From: Pseudogracilibacillus auburnensis
GTDB taxonomy: Bacteria; Bacillota; Bacilli; Bacillales; Amphibacillaceae
Direction: 5' to 3'
DNA: 51,526 nt
NCBI RefSeq assembly: GCF_003201975.1
Contig: NZ_QJJQ01000024.1
Span: 1-51,526, forward strand
In this document: piece by piece, positions 35,279-44,379 of the stretch
How positions within the stretch are numbered: position 1 is the first letter of the stretch
How the letters are laid out: each line of letters begins with the position of its first letter
Notes under the pieces: model-generated
Seen by the model: the letters and a program-made list of their open reading frames with translations, nothing else
Told to the model about the DNA's origin: nothing
Databases searched by the model: none
Position numbers and translations under genes: made by a program

Positions 35279-36730
35279 ATGTCTAACTACGAATGGAAAC
35301 CAACTCGAACTTCTCCAATTCCTTTACACCAACAAATTTATGAATATATGAAGGAGAAAATAATGAATGGAGAATGGACAATAGGGACAAAAATACCCCC
35401 ACAAAGAACATTAGCCAAAATATTTAAAGTGAACCGAAGTACAATTATTATAGCTCTCGATGAATTAGTTGCAGATGGGTTAATTAAATCGAAAGTTGGA
35501 AGAGGGACAATAGTCATTAATAATACATGGAGTATCATTACTTCCACTCCACCACCTGATTGGAAAAGTTATGTAAGATCGGGGACACATCATCCAAATC
35601 AAGAAGTCATACAACATATTAATAAGGAGGAATTTAGCTCTAATATTATTCGTCTTTCAACAGGCGAACTATCCCCTGAACTTCTCCCATCCGAAAAGAC
35701 GAAAGAAATATTTCTTCAAGGTAGTAAACATACTCTATCTCTTAGCTATACGGAACCAAAAGGAAATATACATTTACGAGTAGCTATTTGTGACTATTTG
35801 AAGTCAAAAGGTATAGGCATTACTCCTGATTCCGTTTTAATTGTTTCCGGAGGACTTCAAGCATTACAATTGATCTCTCTTGGCCTACTACATAGGGGTT
35901 CTACCATTTTTCATGAAACACCATCTTATCTTACATCTGTCAATGTGTTTCAGTCTGCAGGAATGAATTTATTTGGAGTTCCGATGGATAAAAAGGGAAT
36001 ACGAATCGATGTATTAAGACGATTAAAACGACACCATCATGGTGCCTTGCTCTATACAATTCCCTCTTTCCAAAATCCAACTAGCGTTTTAATGACCGAT
36101 AATAGAAGAAAACAGCTTTTGGATTTTTGCAGTAAGGAAAGGCTTCCAATCATTGAAGATGATGCTTATGGAGATTTATGGTTTCAGCAACCCGTATTAA
36201 AACCGCTAAAAGCAATAGATCGACAAGGACTAATCTTATACATGGGGAGCATGTCCAAAACATTAGGACCCGGATTACGTATTGGCTGGCTTGTCGGTCC
36301 AGAACCAGTAATTGATCGATTATCTGATATAAAGATGCAAACTGATTATGGCTCAAGCACATTATCACAATTTGCCGTTACCGAATGGCTTACAAGTGGT
36401 TTATATGAGGAACATCTTTATCATATTAGAAAAAAATTGAAAAAAAGAAGAGATTTAACCATTCAAATCCTTGAAAACTTTTTTTCAGATGTTGCTACGT
36501 GGAATATTCCTGAAGGAGGCTTTTATATTTGGCTTAAATTAAATGTGGAAGTGTCTATAGTGAAGTTATTTCATAATGCTTTGAAAGAAGGAATATTAAT
36601 CAATCCAGGAAATATATATGATCGAAATGATGCTAACCATCTTCGTATCTCCTATTCATATGCGACAGAAGCACAGCTTGAAGCAGGGTTAAAGAAACTT
36701 GCTTTACTTATCAAAAAAATGAATAAATAA
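35279..36730 (+). CDS. yisV: MocR/GntR-type regulator with aminotransferase-like domain (YisV-like)
   Basis: 483 aa from ATG 35279 (gggag upstream; the frame is open back to 35201). Winged-helix GntR domain at about 5-80 (PLHQQIYEYMKEKIMNGEWTIG, RTLAKIFKVNRSTI, LIKSKVGRGTIV). A fold-type I aminotransferase domain follows: YTEPKGNIHLRVAI, IPSFQNPTS, IEDDAYGDLWF and the PLP lysine in YMGSMSKTLGPGLRIGW. Such regulators use PLP or an amino-acid aldimine as signal. Divergent from the LysE exporter, which it probably controls along with itself. Confidence 0.9.
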   Translation: MSNYEWKPTRTSPIPLHQQIYEYMKEKIMNGEWTIGTKIPPQRTLAKIFKVNRSTIIIALDELVADGLIKSKVGRGTIVINNTWSIITSTPPPDWKSYVRSGTHHPNQEVIQHINKEEFSSNIIRLSTGELSPELLPSEKTKEIFLQGSKHTLSLSYTEPKGNIHLRVAICDYLKSKGIGITPDSVLIVSGGLQALQLISLGLLHRGSTIFHETPSYLTSVNVFQSAGMNLFGVPMDKKGIRIDVLRRLKRHHHGALLYTIPSFQNPTSVLMTDNRRKQLLDFCSKERLPIIEDDAYGDLWFQQPVLKPLKAIDRQGLILYMGSMSKTLGPGLRIGWLVGPEPVIDRLSDIKMQTDYGSSTLSQFAVTEWLTSGLYEEHLYHIRKKLKKRRDLTIQILENFFSDVATWNIPEGGFYIWLKLNVEVSIVKLFHNALKEGILINPGNIYDRNDANHLRISYSYATEAQLEAGLKKLALLIKKMNK

Positions 36731-37102
36731 GGAGATACTTTTAGATCCTTACCTATGCATTTATTATTTTTCACTATAGAATGGGTACATGTAAAAGTTA
36801 GATCCACTTCGATCAAAGTACAAAATCTATCGAATGATGAAAACTATTTTCTCTTTCATACAACTATCATTGTTTCAGCTTATGAAGATAAGTTAGTATT
36901 TATTTGTTTTCAGCCATATACACTTTTGGAACGTCGTTCACCGCTTATATAATTTGCAAGTTAGGTGCAAAAAAAGTAGGTGTTTTCCTCCATTTTATCC
37001 CTAATTTGCGACTGTCTTTGGTATTCTGTTTTTCAAGCTAGTTATTTTTGATCCCTATCAACTAAAAACTAACATTTAATTCACTTACACCTCTTTGGTA
37101 AG
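36731..37102. other. Intergenic, no supported gene
   Basis: A 65-codon frame (36755-36952) lacks a ribosome site and shows no recognisable family. No RNA gene seen. Confidence 0.45.
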
Positions 37103-37142
37103 AATAAATCCCTCGTATACTCAAAGTACAGAGGGATTTATT
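37103..37142 (-). terminator. Terminator-like hairpin of the 5'-nucleotidase gene
   Basis: Perfect 12-bp stem aataaatccctc/gagggatttatt with a 16-base loop, 14 bp past the stop. There is only a short T-rich end, so efficiency is uncertain; the AT-rich base of the stem suits both strands. Confidence 0.65.
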
Positions 37143-37155
37143 ATGAATCTATCAA

Positions 37156-40100
37156 TTAATTTAATTTATATCTTCTGTAAATAAATATTGCTACACCGAT
37201 TAACAGTAGTAAACCACCAACTAATAAAGTCGTATATATTGTAGTTGCGGTACTTGGTAACTTACTTCCTCCCTTGCCATCATGTTCATCAATCGTTACT
37301 TTTGTACCATTTTTATCTTCATCTTGCTTGCCTGTGTCATCACCCGGTTTGTCTGTGTTGTCTCCTGGTTTCGGGTCTGGGTCCTCACCCGGTTTCGGGT
37401 CTGGGTCCTCACCCGGTTTCGGGTCTGGATCCTCACCCGGCTTCGGGTCTGGGTCTTTAGGTTCTTCACCTGGTATTTCGTCCCGAGCAGCGTCTAAAAT
37501 TCGTCCTTCTCTTACCGGATCAACCTTACCATCTAAATATTTTTCCTCCACCATATAATCCTTTAGTTGTTCCCAATCGATTTCACCGATATTTTTTACT
37601 CGTCCTTCTTCATAAATCTTTGCAAATGTTTCAAAGCCATCCCCGCCTTGAGCAGTAAACTGGTTTGTCGTAATGAGATACTCCTCATCTTGTTTAATTT
37701 CTACGTATTTGTCGTCCTGTTTTACTTCCATTTTTAAAACACGATTGCCCTCTTCTTTGCTACTATCATAAATAAACCTCATACCAGAAACGTGTAAAAA
37801 TCCACCATTTTCTCCGGGGGCTAAACGAACACTATGCTCTAAAATTTCCTTCAGCTCAGTACCTGTCACATTAGCAACTACTGGATCATTACCAAACGGA
37901 AGCACAGCGATGATTTCACCAACAGTAATTGGGCCTTCCATAATTGGTGCTCTAATTCCCCCACCATTTTGTAGCGCAATGACTGTTTCAGGGAATTTCT
38001 CTTGCGCTTTTGCAAGCATTGCATCTGTTACTAAATTACCAAGCTCTGTCTCATTTGCTCGAACACTATCATCACTATCTTCACCTAACCGTGGATTCAG
38101 TAGATCTTTTAATGCAACTGCACCACTTTTTTCATTTTTAATACTATCAATCTCATCACTAAATGGTGCTAAAACCTCACTTGCTTCTGGATCAGCTTCC
38201 TTCTTTGTTACATCTATTAGTTCCCCTTCATGATGAGTAATAATCCCTTCATCATCAAACCAAACATCCAATTTCCCTAAGTTTTCGGTATATTGTCCTG
38301 CTTGAACAATGACAGTTGGATCTTTATCTTGTCCCTTACTATTTTCAGTAATAACAACAGGCTTTGATAACTTTGTATGTGTATGGCCACCAACGATCAC
38401 ATCAATTCCATCAATTTGTGCAAGTGTTAGATCATTCCCGACTGCTGGATTACTGTCATATCCTAAATGGGTAAGTGCAATAATTCTATTAATTCCAGCA
38501 TCTTCAAACATCTTCACTGCATCTACTGCTGTTGTATAATAATTTAGAAATTCTACACCGACAGGACTTGAAATCGCCGCCGTATCCTCTGTCGTTAAGC
38601 CAAAAATTCCAATTTTTTCATCATCGACTTCTTTCACAATACTATGATATGATTTTCCCCCACTGGCATCTTCTACTAATTTTTCCGGATGAACAAGTTC
38701 TGTCATATAAGGATCAGCGGTAAAATCGACATTTGATCCTAGTAGTGGGAAATTAGCGCTTTTGACAAATTCCGATAATGATTTATGACCACCTTCGTTC
38801 GAACCAAGATCAAATTCATGGTTTCCGAACACCATTGCATCAAAATCCATTAAATTCATTAATGTTACATCTGCTTTCCCTTTAAATTCGTTGAAATACA
38901 ATGTACCCGAAAAAACATCTCCACCATGTAATAAGAGGGAATCAGCATGATCCTCACGCACTTCTTTAATTGCCGTAAACATTTGTGGCATCGTATCTAA
39001 ATGGGCATGTGTATCATTCATATGCATAATCGTTACATTGCTACCGAATGATTCTACATCTGTTATCCTGCCTTCACGAACTGGATCAACTTCACCATTC
39101 AAATACTTTTCATTTACCATATAATCGCGAAGCTGTTCCCAGTCGATTTCTCCAATATTGGTTACGCGACCTTCTTGATAAGCTTTTTGAAATGTTTCAA
39201 ACCCATCTCCACCTTGAGCGGTAAACTGATTTGTTGTAATTAAATATTCAGTATCCGACTCAATAGCTACAAATTTATCACCCTGTTTTACTTCCATATC
39301 TAAAACACGATCTCCAGGTTCTTTGCTACTATCATAGGTAAACTTCATACCAGATACATGTAAAAACCCACCATTTTCCTTTGGTGCTAAACGAACACTA
39401 TGTTCTAAAATCTCCTTCAATTCGTCTCCAGTTACCGTGACAATAACCGGGTCATTACCAAATGGAATTACACTAATAATTTCACCGACTGTAATTTCGC
39501 CCTTGGCAATCGGTGCTCTTATTCCACCACCATTTTGTAGGGCAATCACTGTATCAGGAAATTTTTCTTTCGCTTTTGCGAGCATTGCGTCTGTTATTAA
39601 ATTACCTAATTCCGTCTCATTCGCACGAACACTCTCGTTACTATCCTCGCCTAAACGTGGATTTGGTAGATCTTTTAAAGCCACTGCACCACTTGGTTCA
39701 TTTTTGATGTTTTCAATTTCATCACTGTATGTTTTAAGAATCTTACTAGCATTTGGATCAGCAGGGTAATTGCTTACAGATAATAATTCTCCTGAATAAT
39801 CGGAAACAACCCCTTCTTCGTCAAATGTCACATCCAACGTCCCAAGATTTCCTGCATACTGACCAGCTTGGACAATAACAGTTGGATCTTTCTCCTGCCC
39901 TTGCCTATCTTTCTTAATGACAACAGGGTTTTGTAAAGCTGTATGGGTATGACCACCGACAATGACATCAATTCCATCTATTTGCGCAAGCGCTAAATCA
40001 TTTCCAACTGCTGGATTACTGTCATACCCTAAATGCGTTACTGCAATTATTTTATCAATGCCAGCATCTTCAAATGTCTTTACTGCATCCACTGCAGTTG

Positions 40101-41001
40101 TATAGTAATCTAAAAATTTTACACCGACAGGACTTGAAATCGCTGCTGTATCCTCAGTCGTTAAACCGAAAATTCCAATCTTTTCGCCATCTACTTCTTT
40201 CACAATACTATGATAAGACTTCCCACCTGAAGCATTTTCAACTAATTTATTTGAATAAACAAGTCCCGCCATATATGGGTCGGCAGAAAAATCAACATTT
40301 GTTCCAAGAAGTGGAAAGTTAGCGCCTTTTACAAATTCAGCTAAAGACTTATGCCCGCCTTCACCTGATCCCAAATCAAATTCGTGGTTTCCATAAACCA
40401 TCGCATCAAAGCCCATAAGATTCATTAACGCTAAATCCGCTTGTCCTTTAAATGTATTAAAATATAATGTCCCGGAAAAGACATCTCCACCGTGTAATAA
40501 CAATGTATTGTCTTTATTAGCGCGTACTTCTTTAATTGCTGAAAGCATGTTAGGCATTGGATCTAAATGGGCATGTGTATCATTCATATGCATAATCGTT
40601 ACATTGAGACTTTCATCTTCAGTAGTTGCTTCCTCTCCCGCGTCGTCATCCTCTTCTTTTTGAGCTTCTTGTTCATGTACTTGGTCATTACCTTGATCAG
40701 TTTCATGCTCACTAGTTGTTTTTTCTACCTCTTTTGTTTTAGACACATCTTCTAGTTGCTCTTTTTGTTCTGTTTCGGAGTCATCTTCTTCTGTCGAATC
40801 CTCCTCTTTATTCACTGACTCTATAGATTCATCTTCATCACCAACGGCTTCCCCATCCCGTTCAGCTAATTCATTTGTTTCTAAAGGTTCATCTGTTTGC
40901 GACTCTACCTCCGCTAATGTATGAGCTGGTAAAACGGAGAAGATTAGTAAAAGTGCAAGCATCGTTTTTACTATTGTATTTCGAAATATTCTATTCTTCA
41001 C
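37156..41001 (-). CDS. Wall-anchored 5'-nucleotidase with two tandem catalytic units
   Basis: 1281 aa from GTG 41001, which has aaaggagg upstream. Signal peptide (about 11-30), then a Glu/Asp-rich linker. Unit 1 (about 132-650) and unit 2 (about 654-1170) each hold a complete calcineurin-like phosphoesterase (NDTHAH, GGDVFSGT, GNHEFDLG, GGHTHT) plus a 5_nucleotid_C domain (ALQNGGGIRAPI, NQFTAQGGDGFETF). Both units keep all metal ligands. A repeated Asp-Pro-Lys-Pro-Gly-Glu tail leads to sorting signal LPSTA, a membrane helix and RRYKLN. Likely dephosphorylates extracellular nucleotides for phosphate and nucleoside uptake, like YfkN of B. subtilis. No partner gene. The unit repeat is 1566 bp at DNA level. 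Confidence 0.9.
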   Translation of the reverse strand: MKNRIFRNTIVKTMLALLLIFSVLPAHTLAEVESQTDEPLETNELAERDGEAVGDEDESIESVNKEEDSTEEDDSETEQKEQLEDVSKTKEVEKTTSEHETDQGNDQVHEQEAQKEEDDDAGEEATTEDESLNVTIMHMNDTHAHLDPMPNMLSAIKEVRANKDNTLLLHGGDVFSGTLYFNTFKGQADLALMNLMGFDAMVYGNHEFDLGSGEGGHKSLAEFVKGANFPLLGTNVDFSADPYMAGLVYSNKLVENASGGKSYHSIVKEVDGEKIGIFGLTTEDTAAISSPVGVKFLDYYTTAVDAVKTFEDAGIDKIIAVTHLGYDSNPAVGNDLALAQIDGIDVIVGGHTHTALQNPVVIKKDRQGQEKDPTVIVQAGQYAGNLGTLDVTFDEEGVVSDYSGELLSVSNYPADPNASKILKTYSDEIENIKNEPSGAVALKDLPNPRLGEDSNESVRANETELGNLITDAMLAKAKEKFPDTVIALQNGGGIRAPIAKGEITVGEIISVIPFGNDPVIVTVTGDELKEILEHSVRLAPKENGGFLHVSGMKFTYDSSKEPGDRVLDMEVKQGDKFVAIESDTEYLITTNQFTAQGGDGFETFQKAYQEGRVTNIGEIDWEQLRDYMVNEKYLNGEVDPVREGRITDVESFGSNVTIMHMNDTHAHLDTMPQMFTAIKEVREDHADSLLLHGGDVFSGTLYFNEFKGKADVTLMNLMDFDAMVFGNHEFDLGSNEGGHKSLSEFVKSANFPLLGSNVDFTADPYMTELVHPEKLVEDASGGKSYHSIVKEVDDEKIGIFGLTTEDTAAISSPVGVEFLNYYTTAVDAVKMFEDAGINRIIALTHLGYDSNPAVGNDLTLAQIDGIDVIVGGHTHTKLSKPVVITENSKGQDKDPTVIVQAGQYTENLGKLDVWFDDEGIITHHEGELIDVTKKEADPEASEVLAPFSDEIDSIKNEKSGAVALKDLLNPRLGEDSDDSVRANETELGNLVTDAMLAKAQEKFPETVIALQNGGGIRAPIMEGPITVGEIIAVLPFGNDPVVANVTGTELKEILEHSVRLAPGENGGFLHVSGMRFIYDSSKEEGNRVLKMEVKQDDKYVEIKQDEEYLITTNQFTAQGGDGFETFAKIYEEGRVKNIGEIDWEQLKDYMVEEKYLDGKVDPVREGRILDAARDEIPGEEPKDPDPKPGEDPDPKPGEDPDPKPGEDPDPKPGDNTDKPGDDTGKQDEDKNGTKVTIDEHDGKGGSKLPSTATTIYTTLLVGGLLLLIGVAIFIYRRYKLN

Positions 41002-41468
41002 CCCAAGTATTCCTCCTTTTTTATGTAAATATTTCTTTTCCTCCACAATATATCAACCATTTATTAATATTAGATCAAAAACACGTAAAAGAATCCTATG
41101 ATTATTAAAATATGAATAAATTTAGCGAATATTATCACGTTAAGTGGACAAAGTTTCATCTAACATAATGCTTATTCTTATTATTTCAACATTTTCATCT
41201 GAAATTCCTTCTTTCTTTTAATAATTTTCCCCTTTTTTATTGATAAACTGCAAAAACAGGTAAAAACATAGCGAATGCTGCAACGCCTATAAAAATAATG
41301 ATGAGTGTAGAATTATATGGCATGAGGTTTATTTTTGCCTTGCTAGCGCCCAGCCCCCCCTACTCAGTTACAATTTATTTTAGAGGTTACCTTCCCCTCT
41401 TTTCTTTCCTTATCTTCCAATAACGTCTTGTTCTAATCACTTGCCCCTTACAACTACCTTTTAGTAAA
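41002..41468. other. Intergenic; one very short membrane frame
   Basis: Mostly featureless. On the minus strand 41237-41323 could encode a 28-residue hydrophobic peptide (MPYNSTLIIIFIGVAAFAMF...), but no ribosome site precedes it. A run of seven C occurs near 41355. The upstream part holds the nucleotidase promoter, which I could not define. Confidence 0.25.
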
Positions 41469-41503
41469 CAAAAAGACGAAACAGTTATGTGTCCTGCCTC
41501 GCC
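41469..41503 (-). terminator. Terminator of cynS
   Basis: On the minus strand ggcgaggcag pairs with ctgtttcgtc (10 bp with G-U pairs) around a 9-base loop, followed by ttttt; about 55 bp after the stop. Confidence 0.7.
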
Positions 41504-41556
41504 TTTTTATTACTTTGGGAATACTATTACCCTTATATTTTATTAATCTTAATTTT

Positions 41557-42018
41557 CTACCACTTTTTCGTCGGTAAAAACTTCCCATCGAGCGTAATGA
41601 CGACTCTATCACCATTTGGATCTTCTTTTCGTTCAATATCCATTTTAAAGTCGATTGCACTCATAATTCCATCACCAAATTTTTCATGAATAATGGATTT
41701 CATTGATGTTCCATACACTTGGATCATTTCATAGAAACGATAAATTAATGGATCGACAGGGATCGTCTCATCAAGTGAGCCACGATAGGGTATTTCTTGT
41801 AGCGCCTTTGCCACCCCTGAATCTAGTTCAAGTAATTGAGCAAGTTTTTCTGCCTCATCCTCGTCCATTGTTGCTTGCCCCATAATTGCAGATGCTGTCC
41901 AAACGGGATGACGTCCAACTATCTCGGCAATTTCGTCAAAAGTTAAACCCTTCTCTTTCTTTGCATGAAGAATTATTTCGGTTGCCATCTCTCTCGTAAT
42001 ACTTTTTTTATCACTCAA
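41557..42018 (-). CDS. cynS: Cyanate hydratase (cyanase)
   Basis: 153 aa. Converts cyanate plus bicarbonate to carbamate and CO2, hence ammonia, as a decamer in the cytosol. N-terminal helical DNA-binding-like domain (LTFDEIAEIVGRHPVWTASAIMGQ) and C-terminal cyanase domain with the catalytic trio at Arg94, Glu97 (YRFYEM) and Ser120 (DGIMSAIDF), equivalent to Arg96, Glu99 and Ser122 of E. coli. Starts at TTG 42018, with ggagagg 7 bp upstream. No cyanate transporter or CynR-like regulator nearby. Confidence 0.95.
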   Translation of the reverse strand: MSDKKSITREMATEIILHAKKEKGLTFDEIAEIVGRHPVWTASAIMGQATMDEDEAEKLAQLLELDSGVAKALQEIPYRGSLDETIPVDPLIYRFYEMIQVYGTSMKSIIHEKFGDGIMSAIDFKMDIERKEDPNGDRVVITLDGKFLPTKKW

Positions 42019-42089
42019 GCTGTAACCTCTCCTTTTGATATGTATTTAAACCTAGTATAGCATAGGACGGGAAAGGTAATGTTTAAAAA

Positions 42090-42752
42090 TTAATCTTTAA
42101 TTTCTACACCACCAAAAACCGCTAAACAATTCACCTTTAACACAGGCTGGAATTCTCCGTTATCTACATGTTTTCTCGACTTATCTTCCCAACCGCCAAA
42201 AATGGGAATACCTTTTACTTCTACCTGTACATTATCAGGGACAGTAATACTAACACCGCCAAATATTGCCGATAAATCAAGTGTTGCACCTTGATCTGAA
42301 AGAATCACATCACGTAGATCAATTTCAGCGCCACCAAATACAGCTGTTACACTTCCACCTTGAAAGTCTTCTGATTGACTCCGAACATCCACCCCCGAAA
42401 ATATAACAAATGCATTAACTGCTTGAGATGAATCGATCGATTTTTCTTGATTAACGCGGGCAAAGATGAACACGAATCCAATAAAAATTAAAATTATTGG
42501 CCAAATATATGTTGCTATATTAACGTCAAACCATTGATTAGCTAAAAACAACCCGCCAACGATAATAAAGAAAAAACCTGATATGGATGACCCTTGCGTA
42601 CGATTCAATAATTGAATAATACCGATAATAATTAGGATAAGTGGCCACCAAGTGGAAAGTACAGTTGTAAATTGCAAAATACCAGCTTGTTGTAATAAAA
42701 ATCCAAGTCCTAACGTAAGAAATAATATTCCTAACCAAATCCTGCTAGACAT
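42090..42752 (-). CDS. LiaF-like membrane protein (DUF5668 / LiaF C-terminal domain)
   Basis: 220 aa from ATG 42752 (aaagga upstream). Four membrane helices in two pairs (IWLGILFLTLGLGFLLQQAG, WPLILIIIGIIQLL, FFFIIVGGLFLANQW and WPIILIFIGFVFIF). A cytosolic beta-helix-like tail with repeating FGG turns follows (AVFGGAEIDLRD, AIFGGVSITVPD, PIFGGWED, AVFGGVEIKD), typical of LiaF/VraT-type proteins. LiaF itself restrains the LiaRS two-component system in cell-envelope stress, but no histidine kinase or response regulator adjoins this gene, so it is a stand-alone paralogue. Confidence 0.82.
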   Translation of the reverse strand: MSSRIWLGILFLTLGLGFLLQQAGILQFTTVLSTWWPLILIIIGIIQLLNRTQGSSISGFFFIIVGGLFLANQWFDVNIATYIWPIILIFIGFVFIFARVNQEKSIDSSQAVNAFVIFSGVDVRSQSEDFQGGSVTAVFGGAEIDLRDVILSDQGATLDLSAIFGGVSITVPDNVQVEVKGIPIFGGWEDKSRKHVDNGEFQPVLKVNCLAVFGGVEIKD

Positions 42753-43072
42753 CAAATAACATCCTTTCTCATTTCATCTTCTACCATTATATGTACATCG
42801 AATAATATGTTAACTTATTATAGCAAATACATTAGGTCTTTAGTAGTGACCTTATTCCAAAACCGCATATACTTTTTACTCTATTCCCACCTTCCCTTGA
42901 TAAAATCTACTCTTTTTCTACGTGTGAACGGTTCAGGGCTAAACATGAAACTAAAAACAAGAGCAAGGCAGGAATGATTAGTTTCACACCCTTGTCATTT
43001 TCCTTTTGGTTCATTGCATACTTCTATTGTAATGGACGAATGCTAAATGAGAAAGATAATTCTATAGGTACG
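42753..43072. other. Intergenic, nothing recognised
   Basis: Promoter side of the LiaF-like gene; only short frames up to the repeat element at 43073. Confidence 0.4.
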
Positions 43073-43248
43073 TGTTCAAAAAAGAAGATAAAAAGGACCA
43101 AGGTCGGCTAAGTCGCTGACGTCCTGGGACTCCGCTAAATGCTCGTCCCAGAACGTCGCGCCTTTAGCCAGTGAGCAGGAAGAAAGGATTGATCCTTTCT
43201 TAACCGCCAAAGAAATGCGAAGTGTCCTTTTTATCGGACTTCTGAACA
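43073..43248. repeat. Palindromic MITE-like repeat, family A copy 2
   Basis: 176 bp with inverted ends: left tgttcaaaaaagaagat then aaaaaggac; right (minus reading) tgttcagaagtccgat then aaaaaggac. Its right part matches copy 1 (ccaaagaaatgcga). The centre holds one copy of the gggactccgctaaatgctcg module found in family B. It lies 28 bp before the uracil-DNA glycosylase start, so it may form that gene's leader. Confidence 0.7.
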
Positions 43249-43276
43249 ACTTCTATAAAAGTTTGGAGGAATACAA

Positions 43277-43846
43277 ATGACTCACTTTTGCCCTACCCCA
43301 TTTCAAGAAGAACTAACCCCTGAGGATTTTATTCATTGTAAAAAATGTGGACTTTATAAACATGGCTCACGGATGATTTGGGGAGAAGGAAATCCAACTG
43401 CTTCCATCATGATTATTCTTGATAATCCTGGTGCACGTGAAGATAAAGAAGGGAACGAATATGTTTGTGGTACAAGAGAAACGTTACAATTAGCGGCAAA
43501 TCATGTAGGACTTCATGAAAAAGACTTGTATATCACCTATATTTTAAAAAGACGACCGAAACGTGCATATGAGAAGGAACAAACTCGACAAATATGTATC
43601 CACCATCTCCATCAACAACTAAAAGAAAAAAAGCCTTCTCTCCTTTTTTGTTTAGGAAATATTGCGGTACAAAGTTTTTTTCAAAATGCTGATGTGGACG
43701 TAAAATCATTACGCGGAAAAGTACATTATGTGCAAGGGTATCAAACGATCGTTGCATATCATCCGCTTGCCATTAGACGTCGTCCTAATTTATGGAACTT
43801 ATTTTTAGACGACTGGCGGCTTGTGACAAAGCATTATTATTCTTGA
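43277..43846 (+). CDS. Uracil-DNA glycosylase superfamily protein, divergent
   Basis: 189 aa, ATG with ttggagg upstream. The order of elements matches family 4 UDGs: N-terminal Cys pair HCKKC (20-24); a motif A region DNPGAREDKEGNEYVCG, where the usual GEAPG has become LDNPG; TYILKRRPKRA, where family 4 normally has a cluster Cys (VKCRPP); a Cys in QICIHHL; LLFCLGNIAVQSF; and YHPLAIRRRP in place of HPSxxLR. It may therefore have a damaged or absent 4Fe-4S site. It probably binds or repairs damaged bases, but activity on uracil cannot be assumed. Sits alone behind a repeat. Confidence 0.75.
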   Translation: MTHFCPTPFQEELTPEDFIHCKKCGLYKHGSRMIWGEGNPTASIMIILDNPGAREDKEGNEYVCGTRETLQLAANHVGLHEKDLYITYILKRRPKRAYEKEQTRQICIHHLHQQLKEKKPSLLFCLGNIAVQSFFQNADVDVKSLRGKVHYVQGYQTIVAYHPLAIRRRPNLWNLFLDDWRLVTKHYYS

Positions 43847-43865
43847 TTTTATTTATAAAATAATA

Positions 43866-43891
43866 AGACCCCTGATACAAAACAGAGGTCT
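43866..43891 (+). terminator. Terminator of the UDG-like gene
   Basis: Stem agacc-c-ctg/cag-a-ggtct with an 8-base loop, then gtttgctttttc, 20 bp after the stop. Confidence 0.65.
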
Positions 43892-43946
43892 AATGTTTGC
43901 TTTTTCATTTATTATTTCATACTCGTTCATTGTTCTAACTATTCTC

Positions 43947-44366
43947 TTAGCTGAGATTTACATTGCTTTTAAACAGGCCATAATATGTAATGATCGAAGT
44001 AATTGCCAATAGAAGTTCGGAAATTTCTTCTCGACTAAAGTGATTTATTACCACCTCATCGACATGATCAGAAAAATGGTGTGCTTGGATGATCAAAACC
44101 GCATCAGTTAACGCTAATACAGATTTTTCTTTAGCAGTAAAAAAGTTGGATTTTTCCCACATAATTAGTTCGTACAATTTCCGTTCCGTTTCAGATAATT
44201 TTTTGACATCCTCCCAACAGATATCGAGACGACATATCCCCTCATTCATCTGCAACGTTCTAAGTTCTATTAATTCCAGTAACGTATCATCGATGGCCGA
44301 ATCTGATACAATCGTATCCAATCCAAAAACAGAAGTAGCGTACCCTTTTACAATACCTTCATCCAA
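43947..44366 (-). CDS. AhpD/carboxymuconolactone decarboxylase-like protein lacking the CxxC site
   Basis: 139 aa, TTG start 44366 with aaaggag 8 bp upstream, 13 bp after the MFS gene stop: one operon. The frame around the active site is AhpD-like: ELRTLQMNEGICRLDICWEDVKKLSETERKLYEL, then WEKSNFFTAKEKSVLALTDAV and FSREEISELLLAITSIITYYGLF. Family members carry NGCxxC-x2-H at this place. Here the aligned positions read E-G-I-C-R-L-D-I-C-W, so both catalytic Cys positions and the His are replaced, with two Cys left at shifted places. Peroxidase activity is doubtful. It may be a structural or binding paralogue serving the exporter. Confidence 0.7.
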   Translation of the reverse strand: MDEGIVKGYATSVFGLDTIVSDSAIDDTLLELIELRTLQMNEGICRLDICWEDVKKLSETERKLYELIMWEKSNFFTAKEKSVLALTDAVLIIQAHHFSDHVDEVVINHFSREEISELLLAITSIITYYGLFKSNVNLS

Positions 44367-44379
44367 TTCAATTTCTCCT

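Noticed and set aside
36755-36952. 65-codon plus-strand frame after the MocR gene
   Set aside because: No ribosome site, no family and no conserved context visible.
37274-37558. Gly/Ser-rich frames opposite the nucleotidase tail
   Set aside because: Shadow of the repeated Pro-Lys-Pro-Gly-Glu tail on the other strand.
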